A stretch of 64,000 bases of DNA from Begonia masoniana (Eukaryota > Streptophyta > Magnoliopsida > Cucurbitales > Begoniaceae), in assembly GCA_022432975.1 (NCBI GenBank), contig CM039508.1, positions 49,937,646 through 50,001,645 on the forward strand, read 5' to 3'. The position numbers and the translations under genes were made by a program. Shown here piece by piece: positions 48,623-59,345 of this stretch. Every line of letters starts with the position of its first letter. Positions within the stretch are counted from its first letter, which is position 1. The notes under the pieces are model-generated. The model was not told the origin of the DNA. It did not search any database and saw only the letters and a program-made list of their open reading frames with translations.

Positions 48623-48911
48623 ATGAACTCGGTGACGGTGACGGCACTTTCTGAACGGCGATGACCTCTGTTCAGGGATCTGGGTTTGACCTTTGTTCAG
48701 GGATCTGGTCTTCGGCCTCTGTTGAGAGAGAGAGAGAGAGAGGGGTAGTTTAGGAATTTTGAAAAAAATCTGTTAAATTTAACTGAAAAATTGACGGTAG
48801 GGTTTGAATTGCCAACGTTTTATACGTTAGGGTTTAATTGGGTACAAAACAAACGTTAGGTACTAAATGGTCACTGACCGTATACGTTGGGGTCTAAATG
48901 GTACTTTTCCC
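48623..48911 (-). repeat. Right TIR of the Pack-MULE
   Basis: Partner of the left TIR. It is slightly longer because of an extra copy of the TTTGTTCAGGGATCTGG unit. Confidence 0.9.
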
Positions 48912-48920
48912 TTTATTCTA

Positions 48921-49692
48921 TAATCAACAGAATCAATCTATGTAAGGAATGTTTATTTTTGGAGATTATGGTATCATGATATTATCGAAAATTATCTTCG
49001 GAAGATCAATTAGAAGATTACGTGCTATTAGCTGAATTGTGACAAGATAAGAGATCACAGCAATTTTGAGATTTGTTCATGATTCTTTGCTAGCACTTTC
49101 CGATTATGGTGCATCCAGCGTCACTGATCCGGACTTCATGTCACACCGTTTCCTCTTTCTGTGCGATCTATTTTAGAAATGATATTGGAGATAAAAACAG
49201 AAAGATTTGATATGCATTATATTATTTATTATTCTCTCATACCTGTGAGGTGAGAGAGTTGTTATTTATTCTTCTCTCAAGCATATGAGGTGAGCGAGTC
49301 ATTATTCATTCGGTCTGTGAGAGACTGTACATACACTGTTTCGTTGGATTTCATTGATCTATGAATGTGTTAACTGATCACATCCGAAGACGACGTTGAA
49401 TAATACCAACAATATTGAAGGTGTATTCCTTGTGATTTTTATTAAAGCTTAGTCTTGGGAGGAGGCTACCTGGAAATCGGGAGGAGTTTTGATCGTAGAC
49501 AAGGGGATCTTACCATACACGGATTATGGGAGGAGTCATCATTGGCAAGGGGATCTTGTTACGTTTAGATTTTGGGAGCGATCGATCTCAAGACGAGGGG
49601 GGCTTGCAAAAATAGATTTACTAGGGAAGTTAGGAAGATACGGTGACAAAGAAAAGAGAGAAGAATTTTTTTTTTGGGATCAACGCCGGAGG
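48921..49692. other. Intergenic DNA, possible repeat remnant
   Basis: GAGGTGAG and TTATTTATTCTTCTCTC words recur at 49225-49305, which hints at an old LTR or other repeat, but no borders were found. No gene seen. Confidence 0.4.
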
Positions 49693-49697
49693 CATTA

Positions 49698-50074
49698 TGT
49701 AACGACCCCTTTTCTCAGCAAGATATTGTCCGCTCTGGGGATTGGGCCGCAGCCCAATATCCTCCCCTCACGGTTTTGTTTGGCGAGAACTTCCCGGAAG
49801 GTCACCCAACCTGGAATTGCTCTCGCCAAAGCACTTTTAACTTCGGAGTTCTTATGGGATCCGTTGTCAATTGTGCTCCAAAACGCGTCTTGCTATGTTG
49901 GAAGGGTCTCTTTACATATGTTTCATTTCCACATACTTCCCCAAGCGATATGGGATTGTGACGACCCCCTTTTTACGACTTGTCACCTTCCGGTTCGCCC
50001 GCGCGGACGTACCGCCATCCGGGTTCCGGTTCGTGCAGCCATCGTACCTATACGTGCATATTCAGGTCATCACA
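49698..50074 (-). mobile_element. Cassandra-type solo LTR with 5S rRNA-like promoter
   Basis: 377 bp starting TGTAACGACCCC and ending GGTCATCACA, with a perfect 5-bp target duplication CATTA at 49693-49697 and 50075-50079. The 5S-like segment at 49784-49862 lies on the minus strand (read in reverse complement: GGATCCCATAAGAACTCCGA, then GTGCTTTGGCGAGAGC, then GGTTGGGTGACC). A close relative of the 36509 element in opposite orientation. Strand is given by the 5S-like promoter. Confidence 0.9.
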
Positions 50075-50079
50075 CATTA

Positions 50080-50835
50080 GATTTCTTCCGTCTTTTTCAT
50101 TCCTAAATTTGTAATGAGTAAGATTATATTAGAGATTGTACTTGACATTGACATGTAGTTATTTTATTTTTTTCTGTATTTCTACTATTGTTTGTACTCT
50201 CACATTTGTTTCTCTGAGGAGGTTTTGGATCGTTGTTAAAAACTTCCGCACTCAACCTTAGGTTAGGTGGTAGACCTCCCCGAAGTTGATCGTTTAACCT
50301 GACATTTCTATTAGGCCACTTCCCAAGTTGTGACATAAACATCCATAACCATCTATATACATGATATGGAGCAAAGTTGAGAGGTTGTTAAATGGCGAAG
50401 AAATTATAAGCTATCTGTGAAGAAAGAAGAGGGAAGACGATATAGGGAAAAAAGGGAAAGTTTGGGATTTTAGAAAGCCACGTGCTCTGCAAGTGCAAAA
50501 TTTAACAGAAAATTAAACTGAAAGGTTTGATTGCAAATCGTGTATATGATAATGTCTTATTGGGAAAAAAAAGGTCAAATTTTCCTATAGGCTATTAACT
50601 GAACTTTTCCCTAATTTCTTTGTAAAAAGACGTAAAGAGATATAGATGAAAAATAATTTGCTGAGTTTAAGATAACGACTGTATAATGTATATCAAGAAC
50701 TAGAGGTAGTCGTTTTCTCTTCTCTTTCCCGACCTCTATCCAACTGCCAATCCATGCAACGAAGAACACTAAAACCTGCAAATTTGTTAATCACTTTTTC
50801 AGACGTTTTGTGATGCCCATTTGTAATCCAGTTTA
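50080..50835. other. Intergenic DNA and RIBA3-like promoter
   Basis: AT-rich. A pyrimidine-rich stretch near 50710-50745 and ATG-free sequence just before 50836 are consistent with a 5' UTR. No other gene seen. Confidence 0.5.
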
Positions 50836-53371
50836 ATGATCTCTGCTTTGATTCCTCGTCCTCTGTTTCCTCATTTCAGTGTATTCACCAGATACTGGTG
50901 CGCTCTCTCTTCTTCTCTCTAACTCTCTCTCGATTGCCTTCTTGCTTGATATAGTTTTTTTTTTTTTTTTGCAGCTTTCATCGATCTTCTCTGGCAACCG
51001 GGTGTCGGAAATGGAAGAACAGGTTGCTTAGTTCTTCTGATTGGCCTATCAGAGTATCTAGAAATGGAGATGGGGAAGTCTTTGAAGAAGGAAATCAATA
51101 TGGGTCTCTTTTGGGGGCTTTGGCGGAGTCTATTTCCGATACTTTTGGGACATTAGATGCTGAAATCACGCCAGAGACCATCGATTTTTTTGTCAGTGAC
51201 GCTGAGGGGGATCCCGACTGTCCATCGCCGGGATATTCTTCCATTGAGCAAGCCCTTATTTCTTTACGCCAAGGAAAGGTAGAAATTCTCCTTTTTATCT
51301 GTTTTTGGTTGGATTAATCAAGTTTTAAGTCATAACGCTAGGGTTTGCTGTTTCTTTTAAGTTCGTAATTGTGGTGGATGATGAAAATGGTGGAGTTGAA
51401 GGAAACCTGGTAATGGCAGCTTCTTCAGTAAGTCCAAGTGATGTAGCCTTGATGGTCAGATATGGATCAGGAATTGTTTCAGTAGGAATGAAAGAGGAAG
51501 ATCTTGAGAGGCTGAAGCTTCCTCTCATGTACCCAGACACTGAAAATGACGACTCTTCTGCTCCAACTTTCACCATCACAGTGGTATATAGTGATGAAAT
51601 TTTTTTCAAACATGACTAAATATCATTTCAAAAGGTCAATTTGAATAGAGGGTATTGTCATTTTCTTGTGTAGGATTTAAAAACCGGCACTTCTACCGGA
51701 GTTTCGGCAAGCGACAGGGCCAAAACAGTTCTTGCTTTATCGTCGTTGGAGTCTAAGCCGGAAGATTTTCGAAGGCCAGGCCATGTTTTTCCCCTCAAAT
51801 ATCGAAATGGGGGAGTTCTTAGGAGAGCTGGTCATACAGAGGCTTCCGTCGATTTGGTTATGCTGGCTGGTCTCCGTCCGGTTTCTGTTCTTTCTGCCAT
51901 TGTTAATGAAGAAGATGGTTCTATGACCACTTTGCCTGTCTTAAGAAAGTTGGCATCGGAGCAAAGCATTCCAGTTGTCTCAATTACTGATTTGATCAGG
52001 TAAATTTTCAGGGAAAGTTAAACAAAATATGTTATGCTTGCAACTTCTGTGCATTAACGAGGTCTTTCAATCCAATTTCTATAGTCTCCAGCAATTTTTA
52101 ACCCGATTTCAGATTATCTCGATCATCTCTTCGGAGATTTTCAATTTCTGTCAATCACGCGATAGAGTTCGAAATCGAGTTAAAAATCACCATAGGAGTT
52201 AGAAATAAGGTTCAAATACTTTATCAAATGAAAAATAGAGTATACGAATGTTTTATTTATCGGAAAAATTGACGGCAGTGTACAAATTGCTAACAGTTGA
52301 AAGGTGGAGATTAAGTTTGTAAAAAAATAAAAGGTTTAAAAACACATTACATTTTTCCTTGGTTAATTTGTGCTCTCATCAATTCGTCACCACTCGGAAT
52401 GGCCGTATAGATATCGGAGAAAGAGAGAGAAATTGGTTGAAAGACGAGCGGTTTCACGTCTTCCGACCAAATGGGGTTTATTCAATGCCTATTGCTACCG
52501 TTCGAAGCTAGACAGGACAGAGCATATTGCCATAGTAAAGGTAAACTCGAAATCTCTACTAATGCAAGTCAATCAAAAATCTTAAACTCTGCTAAGTTGT
52601 ACTTGTTGCAATAGGGAGAAATTGGAAATGGACAAGATGTTCTAGTGAGAGTTCATTCGGAGTGCTTGACCGGAGACATATTTGGGTCGGCTCGGTGCGA
52701 TTGCGGAAACCAGTTGGATTTAGCAATGCAGTTGATCGAACGAGCCGGCAGAGGAGCTGTAGTTTACTTGAGAGGACATGAAGGAAGAGGAATTGGACTT
52801 GGCCATAAACTTCAGGCTTATAATTTACAGGATCAAGGCCATGATACAGTTGAGGCCAATCTAGAACTCGGATTGGCTATTGATGCTCGGGAATATGGTA
52901 TTGGGGCTCAGGTCAGTTTGGTTCTAACCCGTTTGATTTCGCAATAAATAATTGAGAGTAAAGTATAAATTAAGCTTTAAATTTTTTGATCAAATCAGTT
53001 TGATGGTTTAGGGGAAAAAATGATTGTAGGGACCAAATTGCACGTTACCCAAGTTGTAGGGGCCAAATTGCCCATTATCCAAGTTTACGGTGTAAATTAC
53101 CCATTTCACTTAGTTGTAGGGGCCAAATTACACTTTACCCTTTATTTTATGGTGAGTGCAGATTTTGAGAGACATTGGAGTAAGAACGATGAGGCTGATG
53201 ACAAACAATCCGGCCAAGTTTATTGGGTTGAAAGGGTACGGATTGGCTGTTGTTGGGAGAGTTCCTGTTTTGACTCCCATCACTGAGGAAAACAAAAGAT
53301 ACTTGGAAACTAAACGTACTAAGATGGGTCATATTTACGGTTCTGACATTCAAGACTCTTTGGCTTCTTAA
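50836..53371 (+). CDS. RIBA3: RIBA3-like riboflavin biosynthesis protein (GTP cyclohydrolase II/DHBP synthase-like)
   Basis: Seven exons (50836-50897, 50975-51278, 51362-51583, 51674-51999, 52411-52540, 52615-52911, 53162-53371) give 516 residues; all phases join. The N terminus ([20 protein letters not shown], rich in Ser/Arg, few acids) looks like a plastid transit peptide. The DHBP synthase-like domain (about 110-320) keeps [12 protein letters not shown], but its acidic loop reads [11 protein letters not shown] at 128-138 instead of the usual DDEDRENEGDL, so that activity is probably lost. The GTP cyclohydrolase II domain (about 340-500) keeps zinc ligands Cys365, Cys376 and Cys378 and [10 protein letters not shown] at 401-410, so it should convert GTP to the first riboflavin precursor. 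This pattern is that of RIBA3 in Arabidopsis. Convergent with the DUF1635 gene. Confidence 0.93.
53020..53140. mobile_element. MULE-arm fragment in the last RIBA3-like intron
   Basis: TTACGGTGTAAATT, CATTTCACTTAGTTGTAGGG and GCCAAATTACACTTTACCC match the outer arm of the foldback at 37651-38173 in reverse complement. Only one arm is evident, with an internal partial repeat (GTAGGGACCAAATTGC, then GTAGGGGCCAAATTGC). Confidence 0.65.
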
Positions 53372-53608
53372 TTTTCTTCTGCGTGCAATCTCAACATTCT
53401 CTCTCTCTCTCTCTGGATTGCTCTGTCTCGTCTTTAGCTTCCACTGCTGTAAATGGAATCTGTTGATATGTATGGAAGCCAAAAGAGGTAAACTAGGTCA
53501 TATAGTTATCTCATTCAATGTAAGAATCGACAGGAAAACTATGTCATTTACATCAGAAACCCAAGAAATTTGATTTTTAGACCGGGAATCATCAAAATCC
53601 AGCTGATA

Positions 53609-55130
53609 TTATTGAAATCTTTGTCGTTTGCCGTCAGGAATGTCGAAACAAGGCCCAGGAGTTGTTCTCTTGTCGCTCAACATAGAAGCTGAACACATTC
53701 GAGAAGGCCCACAAAAAATTTCAGAATATGAAGATGAAATTTGTTGTTTCTGAGCTGGAAAACTCGATTTTGGTAATGGGTTTTGATCGAAATTCAAAGT
53801 CTGGCTGCCATTGATTGAAAATGCAGGAATTTGAAAGGGCTCTAATGGCGGAGGATTGCGCCACCGGGGAAGAGGTCCGGCGACTAGCAGTGTCTGAAGC
53901 ATTGGACCGGCCTCCATTACAGCCTGCAAGAGCTTTCCCTTCTGAGGCAATGGTTTCCCCTTCGTAATATTTTCAATGATCTCTAAGGAAGGATCGATTA
54001 AAAACTGTTCATTAACAGCACCCATTTTACTCGAATCGGCCATGTTTACGTTGGAGAAATCTGGAGAATTAACCGTATCAAAAAACGAATCGACCGTAGA
54101 ATTATGGGACAGACTGTTTGACTCTGTAATGCTTGAATTTGCTTTAGCGGGAACAAACAGAGGGCTCTCCGACCGTAAATGATGAAGACGGGTCTGAAAT
54201 TTATCACTGTTCGAGCAGAGAAATCTTTCCATGAGAATCTGGAGCTGAGTTCTTGCTTCATCTCTTTCATTACACGCCATTTTCAGAAGGTCTTGAAGAT
54301 TCTTCACGTTTCCTTCGATCTTTCTAATCTCCTCAGTTGCTTCCATTTTGAACGATTCTAGCTCAAGCGTCCTGTATAGAAGCTTCTCCTTCAACTCATC
54401 AACATTCTGCAAGTTTTCAACCATTTTCACATCAGTTTTGTTCATAAAATCTTAAAAATAGTTTCACTGCAGAGCCAACACCCAGAAACAGAGAATCTTA
54501 GCAGTGAAAAATATTAGAACGCTGAAGTTAACAGTAGAAGAAGTAAATCAGTAAATTACGATCAACTGTTGAATCCAAAACTTTATTATAAATGGAGAAA
54601 GTCAGAAAGGAGACATCTGCTTCCAAAAGTCAAAAAAAGCTTCTACTTTTGAAAAGAAAAGAAAAGAGAGAATCGCCGTTAAACCTACCAACCTGAAGAG
54701 AACCGACACCCAACGTTCCGATAAATTACATTTCTGCAGCGATTACTGCTGAATTCAACTCTATCAGCTCGTGGAGACGACAGATTAACTACGATGAATT
54801 AGCTTAAAAATCTTATGCGAATTCAATGTGATGAAAAGGTACCCCACTGTAAAACTGCAAAAATTTTCACCGGAAAATGGATGAATCCGTTGTTATGCGA
54901 ATTCAATGGGATGAAAAGGTACCCCACTGTAAAACTGCAAAGTTTTTCACCGGAAAATGGATGAATCCGTTGTTCCGGTGAGAAACCAACTCCGAAGAGC
55001 ATCTCAAGTTGGAAATTTCACCGAATTGAAACATAAAAATACAGTCTTTGTTTAAAGCATATGACCCAAGTGATTAAATCAACAAAACAAATAGTTTAAA
55101 CAGATTAAGGATGAAGAAAATAAAGATAGA

Positions 55131-55190
<60 letters not shown>

Positions 55191-55319
55191 ATACTGAAGA
55201 AATGAAGAGAGAAAAGCTTGGAATGCAAGGAAAGAAAACCCAGAAGAAAATGGGGAAAAATATAGAAATGGGAAACAACCCACCTCCTGATAAATCGAAA
55301 TAGAACTCAATTCCTCCAT
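53609..55319 (-). CDS. DUF1635 family protein
   Basis: Exon 1 (55319-55284) encodes MEELSSISIYQE. Exon 2 (54406-53609) begins NVDELKEKLLYRTLELESF right after a TTGCAG acceptor. Joined they give 277 residues and restore the standard DUF1635 start, M-E-E-L then Y-Q-E-N-V-D-E-L. The conserved N-terminal coiled coil (residues about 15-75) includes NLQDLLKMACNERDEARTQL. Further on lies a motif LQAVMEAGPMLQTLLVAGPL typical of the family. The C-terminal part is low in order and ends PDGKRQRFQ. The function of DUF1635 proteins is not established. The alternative single-exon start at 54445 would skip the family N terminus and is rejected. The 877-bp intron carries an 80-bp tandem duplication and a long (AG)n run. 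Confidence 0.88.
54813..54972. repeat. 80-bp tandem duplication in the DUF1635 intron
   Basis: Units at 54813-54892 and 54893-54972, each starting TTATGCGAATTCAATG and ending GGATGAATCCGTTG, nearly identical. Confidence 0.9.
55133..55188. repeat. (AG)n microsatellite
   Basis: A pure AG run of 56 bp in the DUF1635 intron, about 100 bp after exon 1. Confidence 0.95.
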
Positions 55320-55654
55320 ACTCAGCTTCTTCTTCTTCTTCTTCGTCTTCAGCAGTGGAGAAAGGACAAAAGGATCGCCAAAGAAGAAGGGAAAGAAGGG
55401 AGTTGAAGAAGGAGGGGAGTATGTTATTTATGGCAGAGAAAGAGAGAGCAGCAGAGAAAGAGAGAGCAATCGACGTCCGGTCCAATTATAAAATATTTGA
55501 ATTTTGGCATTTTACAAAAAATCGGACATTCCAATTTCTACGCTCTTCCTAGTCATTAAAATCTCCTTAGATTTTCCATATAAATAAATAAGATTTTCAT
55601 CTTTCCCTTAATACCCCTCTTTTAAAGAATATTTCCACGCTACCCTTCTTTTCA

Positions 55655-55830
55655 ATCCTTACCTCTTAATTCTTACATTTTTTTATGCGTAAATATTTAA
55701 TTTGTATAATTAATCACTTATTTTAATTATTTTTCTTATATCGTACTAGTTGTACTAACTAATTATTGTCATGTCATAAGGTAAGAATTAAGAAGTAAAA
55801 TTAGAAAATAAACCTAATATTACTTTATCC
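55655..55830. repeat. MITE-like inverted repeat (family M)
   Basis: The left end CTTACCTCTTAATTCTTAC pairs with the right-end word GGTAAGAATTAAGAAGTAA. The far right end reads AAATAAACCTAATATTAC, a word shared with other family members. Confidence 0.5.
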
Positions 55831-55871
55831 ATTATATAAAAACCTTAGATTAGTTAGGGCAAGAACCAAAG

Positions 55872-56232
55872 TGATGTGATACCATATCGGAAATAGAGAG
55901 TTACTTGGACTAGTATATATATTAAGTCAAAACCGCTACTTTTAAGCGTGTTTTTAAGAAGAGTAAGGGACCCGATATTATATTATTTGGTATCAGAGTC
56001 ACACTTCTGTGGGCCAATTAAGCAGCACATCAGGCAGACCACCGATTGAGGCAGGCATCTTACGGGGTGTCCCGGTCAGATCACCTACTGAAGCAGTCGC
56101 CCTTAAAGAGTGAAGGGATGATGTGATACCACATCGGAAACAGAGAGTTGCATAGACTAGTATATATATTGGGTCCAAATTTTCACTTTTAAGTGCGCTT
56201 TTGGTATGAGTAAAAGACCCGATATTATATCA
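55872..56232 (+). mobile_element. TRIM retrotransposon, complete
   Basis: 361 bp with two 114-bp LTRs (55872-55985 and 56119-56232) starting TGATGTGATACCA and ending GATATTATATCA (TTA in the first). A perfect 5-bp target duplication CAAAG lies at 55867-55871 and 56233-56237. A tRNA-Met primer site TGGTATCAGAGTC follows the first LTR at 55988, and a purine stretch AAAGAGTGAAGGGA precedes the second. Terminal-repeat retrotransposons in miniature have this layout and encode nothing. Confidence 0.9.
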
Positions 56233-56237
56233 CAAAG

Positions 56238-56987
56238 TCAACAAAAAAACTTTATTAACCATTTTTAGCTAAATTAAACCAATTACAATACCCAATTGGG
56301 TATTTCTAGATACATTTTTTCATATAATATAATTTAAATATATATTATTAAATTATTTTGGGATAAATAATATAAAATGAGTGGTTATTCACTTATTCTA
56401 AGTAATAAATAAAAAATAGTAGTGGGATGGGTGAATTTTGACATTTGCACAAACATTCTCTGGATTGCCTGGTGAACAGCCCAATAAACTGAACTCAACC
56501 ATTTTGCAGTTGACTTTTTCCTTGTTCTTGGTTCTTCACTTTAATTAATCTTTTATAATTAATAAATAATACTTATCTTCTATCATTAATCCTTTAGTGA
56601 AATAAATTAACTCATAAATTTAATCGCATTTTATTGTTGTTATTTATTTTATAAAATAAATAAATTGAAATCGCTGCCCTTTTTTTGAAGACAAAGAACG
56701 TGGGTGAGGAAGTGTTGATTGAAAGATGCCGGGATCTGGATATGCTTCCATCTCAATTAGTAATTTTAAATTTAATTAAAATTTAATATCTCATGATTAC
56801 CACCTTAAGAGAAGAAGAATCTATTGGATTAATTGATATTCGTGGGGGCCTACTTTGTTACTGGTCAGACGACAAGGCTGAATATTTAATTAAAACCATA
56901 AACCCTAACTTAACTTAAATTGTTGTCAATTAAACCCATCAGAATTAATCAAGGTAAAAATAGAGAAGACATCTAGACACAATATTT
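56238..56987. other. Intergenic DNA
   Basis: AT-rich, no gene seen. Confidence 0.5.
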
Positions 56988-56992
56988 CAAGT

Positions 56993-57336
56993 TGTGACAA
57001 ACTGAGAGGGGGTTTGACGCAATCCCAAATCATTTAGGGAAAGATGAAAATGAAACATACATAAATGATGTCTTCCCTAGAAAGTAAGACGTATTTTGTA
57101 GCACAATTGCACTAGATCTCATCAGAACTTTGAAGTTAAGAGTGCTCGGACGAGATCAGTGCCAAGTTGGGTGACCACTTGAAAAATTCTCGTTGAAAAC
57201 AAATCTATGAGAGGTTTGCAGGGCAAACATCAAGGATCTAAACCCGAATATAGATAAATCTTGGAGCCAAGTATAGACAAATCTCAAATCGTTACAAAAC
57301 AAACAATATCTTACTGGGAGAAAGAACTTCGTTACA
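56993..57336 (+). mobile_element. Diverged Cassandra-type LTR with 5S-like segment
   Basis: 344 bp from TGTGACAAACTG to TTCGTTACA, flanked by CAAGT (56988-56992) and CAAAT (57337-57341), a 4-of-5 target duplication. The 5S-like part at about 57112-57192 reads ATCTCATCAGAACTTTGAAG, AAGAGTGCTCGGACGAGA and AAGTTGGGTGACC on the plus strand, closer to true plant 5S RNA in places than the 36509 copy. Older or from a different subfamily. Confidence 0.8.
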
Positions 57337-57341
57337 CAAAT

Positions 57342-59345
57342 AGTTTGGAAAAACTCGTCCCAAACGTCAACGACACAAACTCAACAACGATCTATATTCA
57401 AGAATCAAGAAGCAGAACAATGATTTTTGTAATATTGTAGCATTAAACGCGTCATTACTTTAAGAATATAAGAAAATCTTCTCTAAGAGTGAACTGAAAA
57501 CAGATTTTGAAAACACTTTTAAGTAATTTGCTTACTTAAAAAACAGTTTTTTAGACTAATTTTATATAAAATCTAGAGGTGGTTAGCAAATCTTTAATGT
57601 AATCTCCATTGATGATATGCTTTATTTAAAAGCTTAATCTTTTGGAATGCTTCAATAATTGGCAATAACCAACATATATTTTTTTAGTCACATCTCTCCC
57701 ACATACTCATTCAGAACTCCATGTGATCCCATTTCTAAGGTCAATCTTACAATAATTAAACTAGCACAAACATAATATATTATTCAAATTCCGTGTGACT
57801 CAAATTTTAGTTGGATCGAGTCGAGCTCATATTCAATATTATAGTTCCAGGGTTATTTTGTATATTGTTTCTTACAATTTTGTCGTAAATTTTTGCTGTC
57901 TATGATTTTTTCACGTAAATTTTAGTGTTTCTGTTTCCGCTTTTTTTTTTTCGATTTTTAAACTATTTATTATTATGCTATTTATTCTTTGTTGATGATA
58001 GGTATGAATGTCTTTCTATTTATTATTTTATATGATCTATGTGTCTTATTTTAACATTTTTTTTATTAATTTAATGGGTAGAATAAAAAAAGATTCACTA
58101 ATATTCCAAACATGTTGGTTTTTTTTTTATTTATTAAATATTTTATATTTCTCTTTCTTAACTTTTCATAACGTTCCAAACGGCCAACGACTAATGCCCT
58201 CGACAAGATCACTAGGAATTTCTTATTATAATTTAATTTCTTTAACAATTTTTACTTTTTAATTTTAATAGAGCAATTTTATTTTAAATTTTAAAAATAA
58301 ATAAAATTTCTTGAAAAATAAATTATATAGTTGATTATCTATTATTATTTGTCTTTCTCACAAAGAGTTGCAGCAATCCACAGGGGTTGTCCTGTAGTGA
58401 GGTCGCACATGGGATTAGGTACCCAGTCATGTGCACCCCATCGGAAATATGCCACGTGTGAAAATTGTGTTTCGATCAAGCTCAACGAGAGAGCAAAGGT
58501 TAAAACTTGGGTAGCCACCGTGGGACGTGGTACATGTGATTCGGCCACCCTCTATGTTTTCACTAGTTGAAAATATATGGACGTTACATAAGTAATGACT
58601 AATTACTGTATGATATTTTTATTAAATTAAAATAAGTAACGTTTTATTTACCTTATAGTTTTATATTCTAATGCGACTCTTTCTTGTCAAATGTAAATAA
58701 ATGCTAGGTCAAATTCAAAAAATCCTTAAAATACAGAATAATGATAAACTGATAATGAAATTAGTTTCGTTACCACATTTAACCTTTAANNNNNNNNNNN
58801 NNNNNNNNNNNNNNNNNNNNNNNNNNNNNNNNNNNNNNNNNNNNNNNNNNNNNNNNNNNNNNNNNNNNNNNNNNNNNNNNNNNNNNNNNATAGTAATCAT
58901 GAATCTGTTTGATATCAATTTTCGATCAATTTTTTGTGTGGTGGATTTTACAGACACAAACAGCCTCTAAATGATAGACATGGAGGCAAAAGAAGAAGAG
59001 TAACATCACTATAAACTTACATACAAGCAAATAGATATTCTTTAGTTATGAAAATATGCATGTTATATAATATTAGAATGCAAGCATGAATAGGCCAAAA
59101 TCATATTTCCCTCTTTGTTCTTAATCTTTTGCATCTCACTGGGCAAAAACCTAACTCTGGGGTTGATCATGTTTTCTTAAACTCATAATCACAGGTCACA
59201 TTCCCAGCCTAACAAACCCAAATTTTATATGTTTTCATTCCTTCCCTTGGCTTAAGAAAACATACCATTGCTTCATGCTGGCAGCTAAAAACCCTTCCAA
59301 AACTGTACAAACTTTCATTAGTATGAGCAGTGTTGCTGGCTGATG
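57342..59345. other. Intergenic DNA with gap
   Basis: Mostly AT-rich. A GC-richer island at about 58363-58560 contains GCCACGTGTG (G-box-like), but its frames match no known gene. The N gap at 58790-58889 falls here. Confidence 0.5.
58790..58889. other. Assembly gap (100 N)
   Basis: A run of exactly 100 N; true length unknown. Confidence 0.95.

Larger units (their letters stand above)
40314..48911. mobile_element. Pack-MULE with captured ERD2-like exons
   Basis: Terminal inverted repeats of about 273 bp (40314-40586) and 289 bp (48623-48911) start GGGAAAAGTACCATTTAGAC on each end. They are bracketed by a perfect 9-bp target duplication TTTATTCTA at 40305-40313 and 48912-48920. Long TIRs with a 9-bp duplication are diagnostic of the Mutator superfamily. 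The cargo is two exons of an ERD2-like gene, not a transposase, which makes it a Pack-MULE. The element was about 1.24 kb before a 7.36-kb retrotransposon inserted into the captured intron. Confidence 0.92.

Noticed and set aside
54407..54445. Single-exon DUF1635 start at 54445
   Set aside because: Those 13 residues are intron; splicing from 55284 to 54406 restores the conserved family start.
55105..55485. 126-residue minus-strand frame over the (AG)n run
   Set aside because: Low-complexity translation of the microsatellite; the real exon here is the 12-residue DUF1635 start in another frame.
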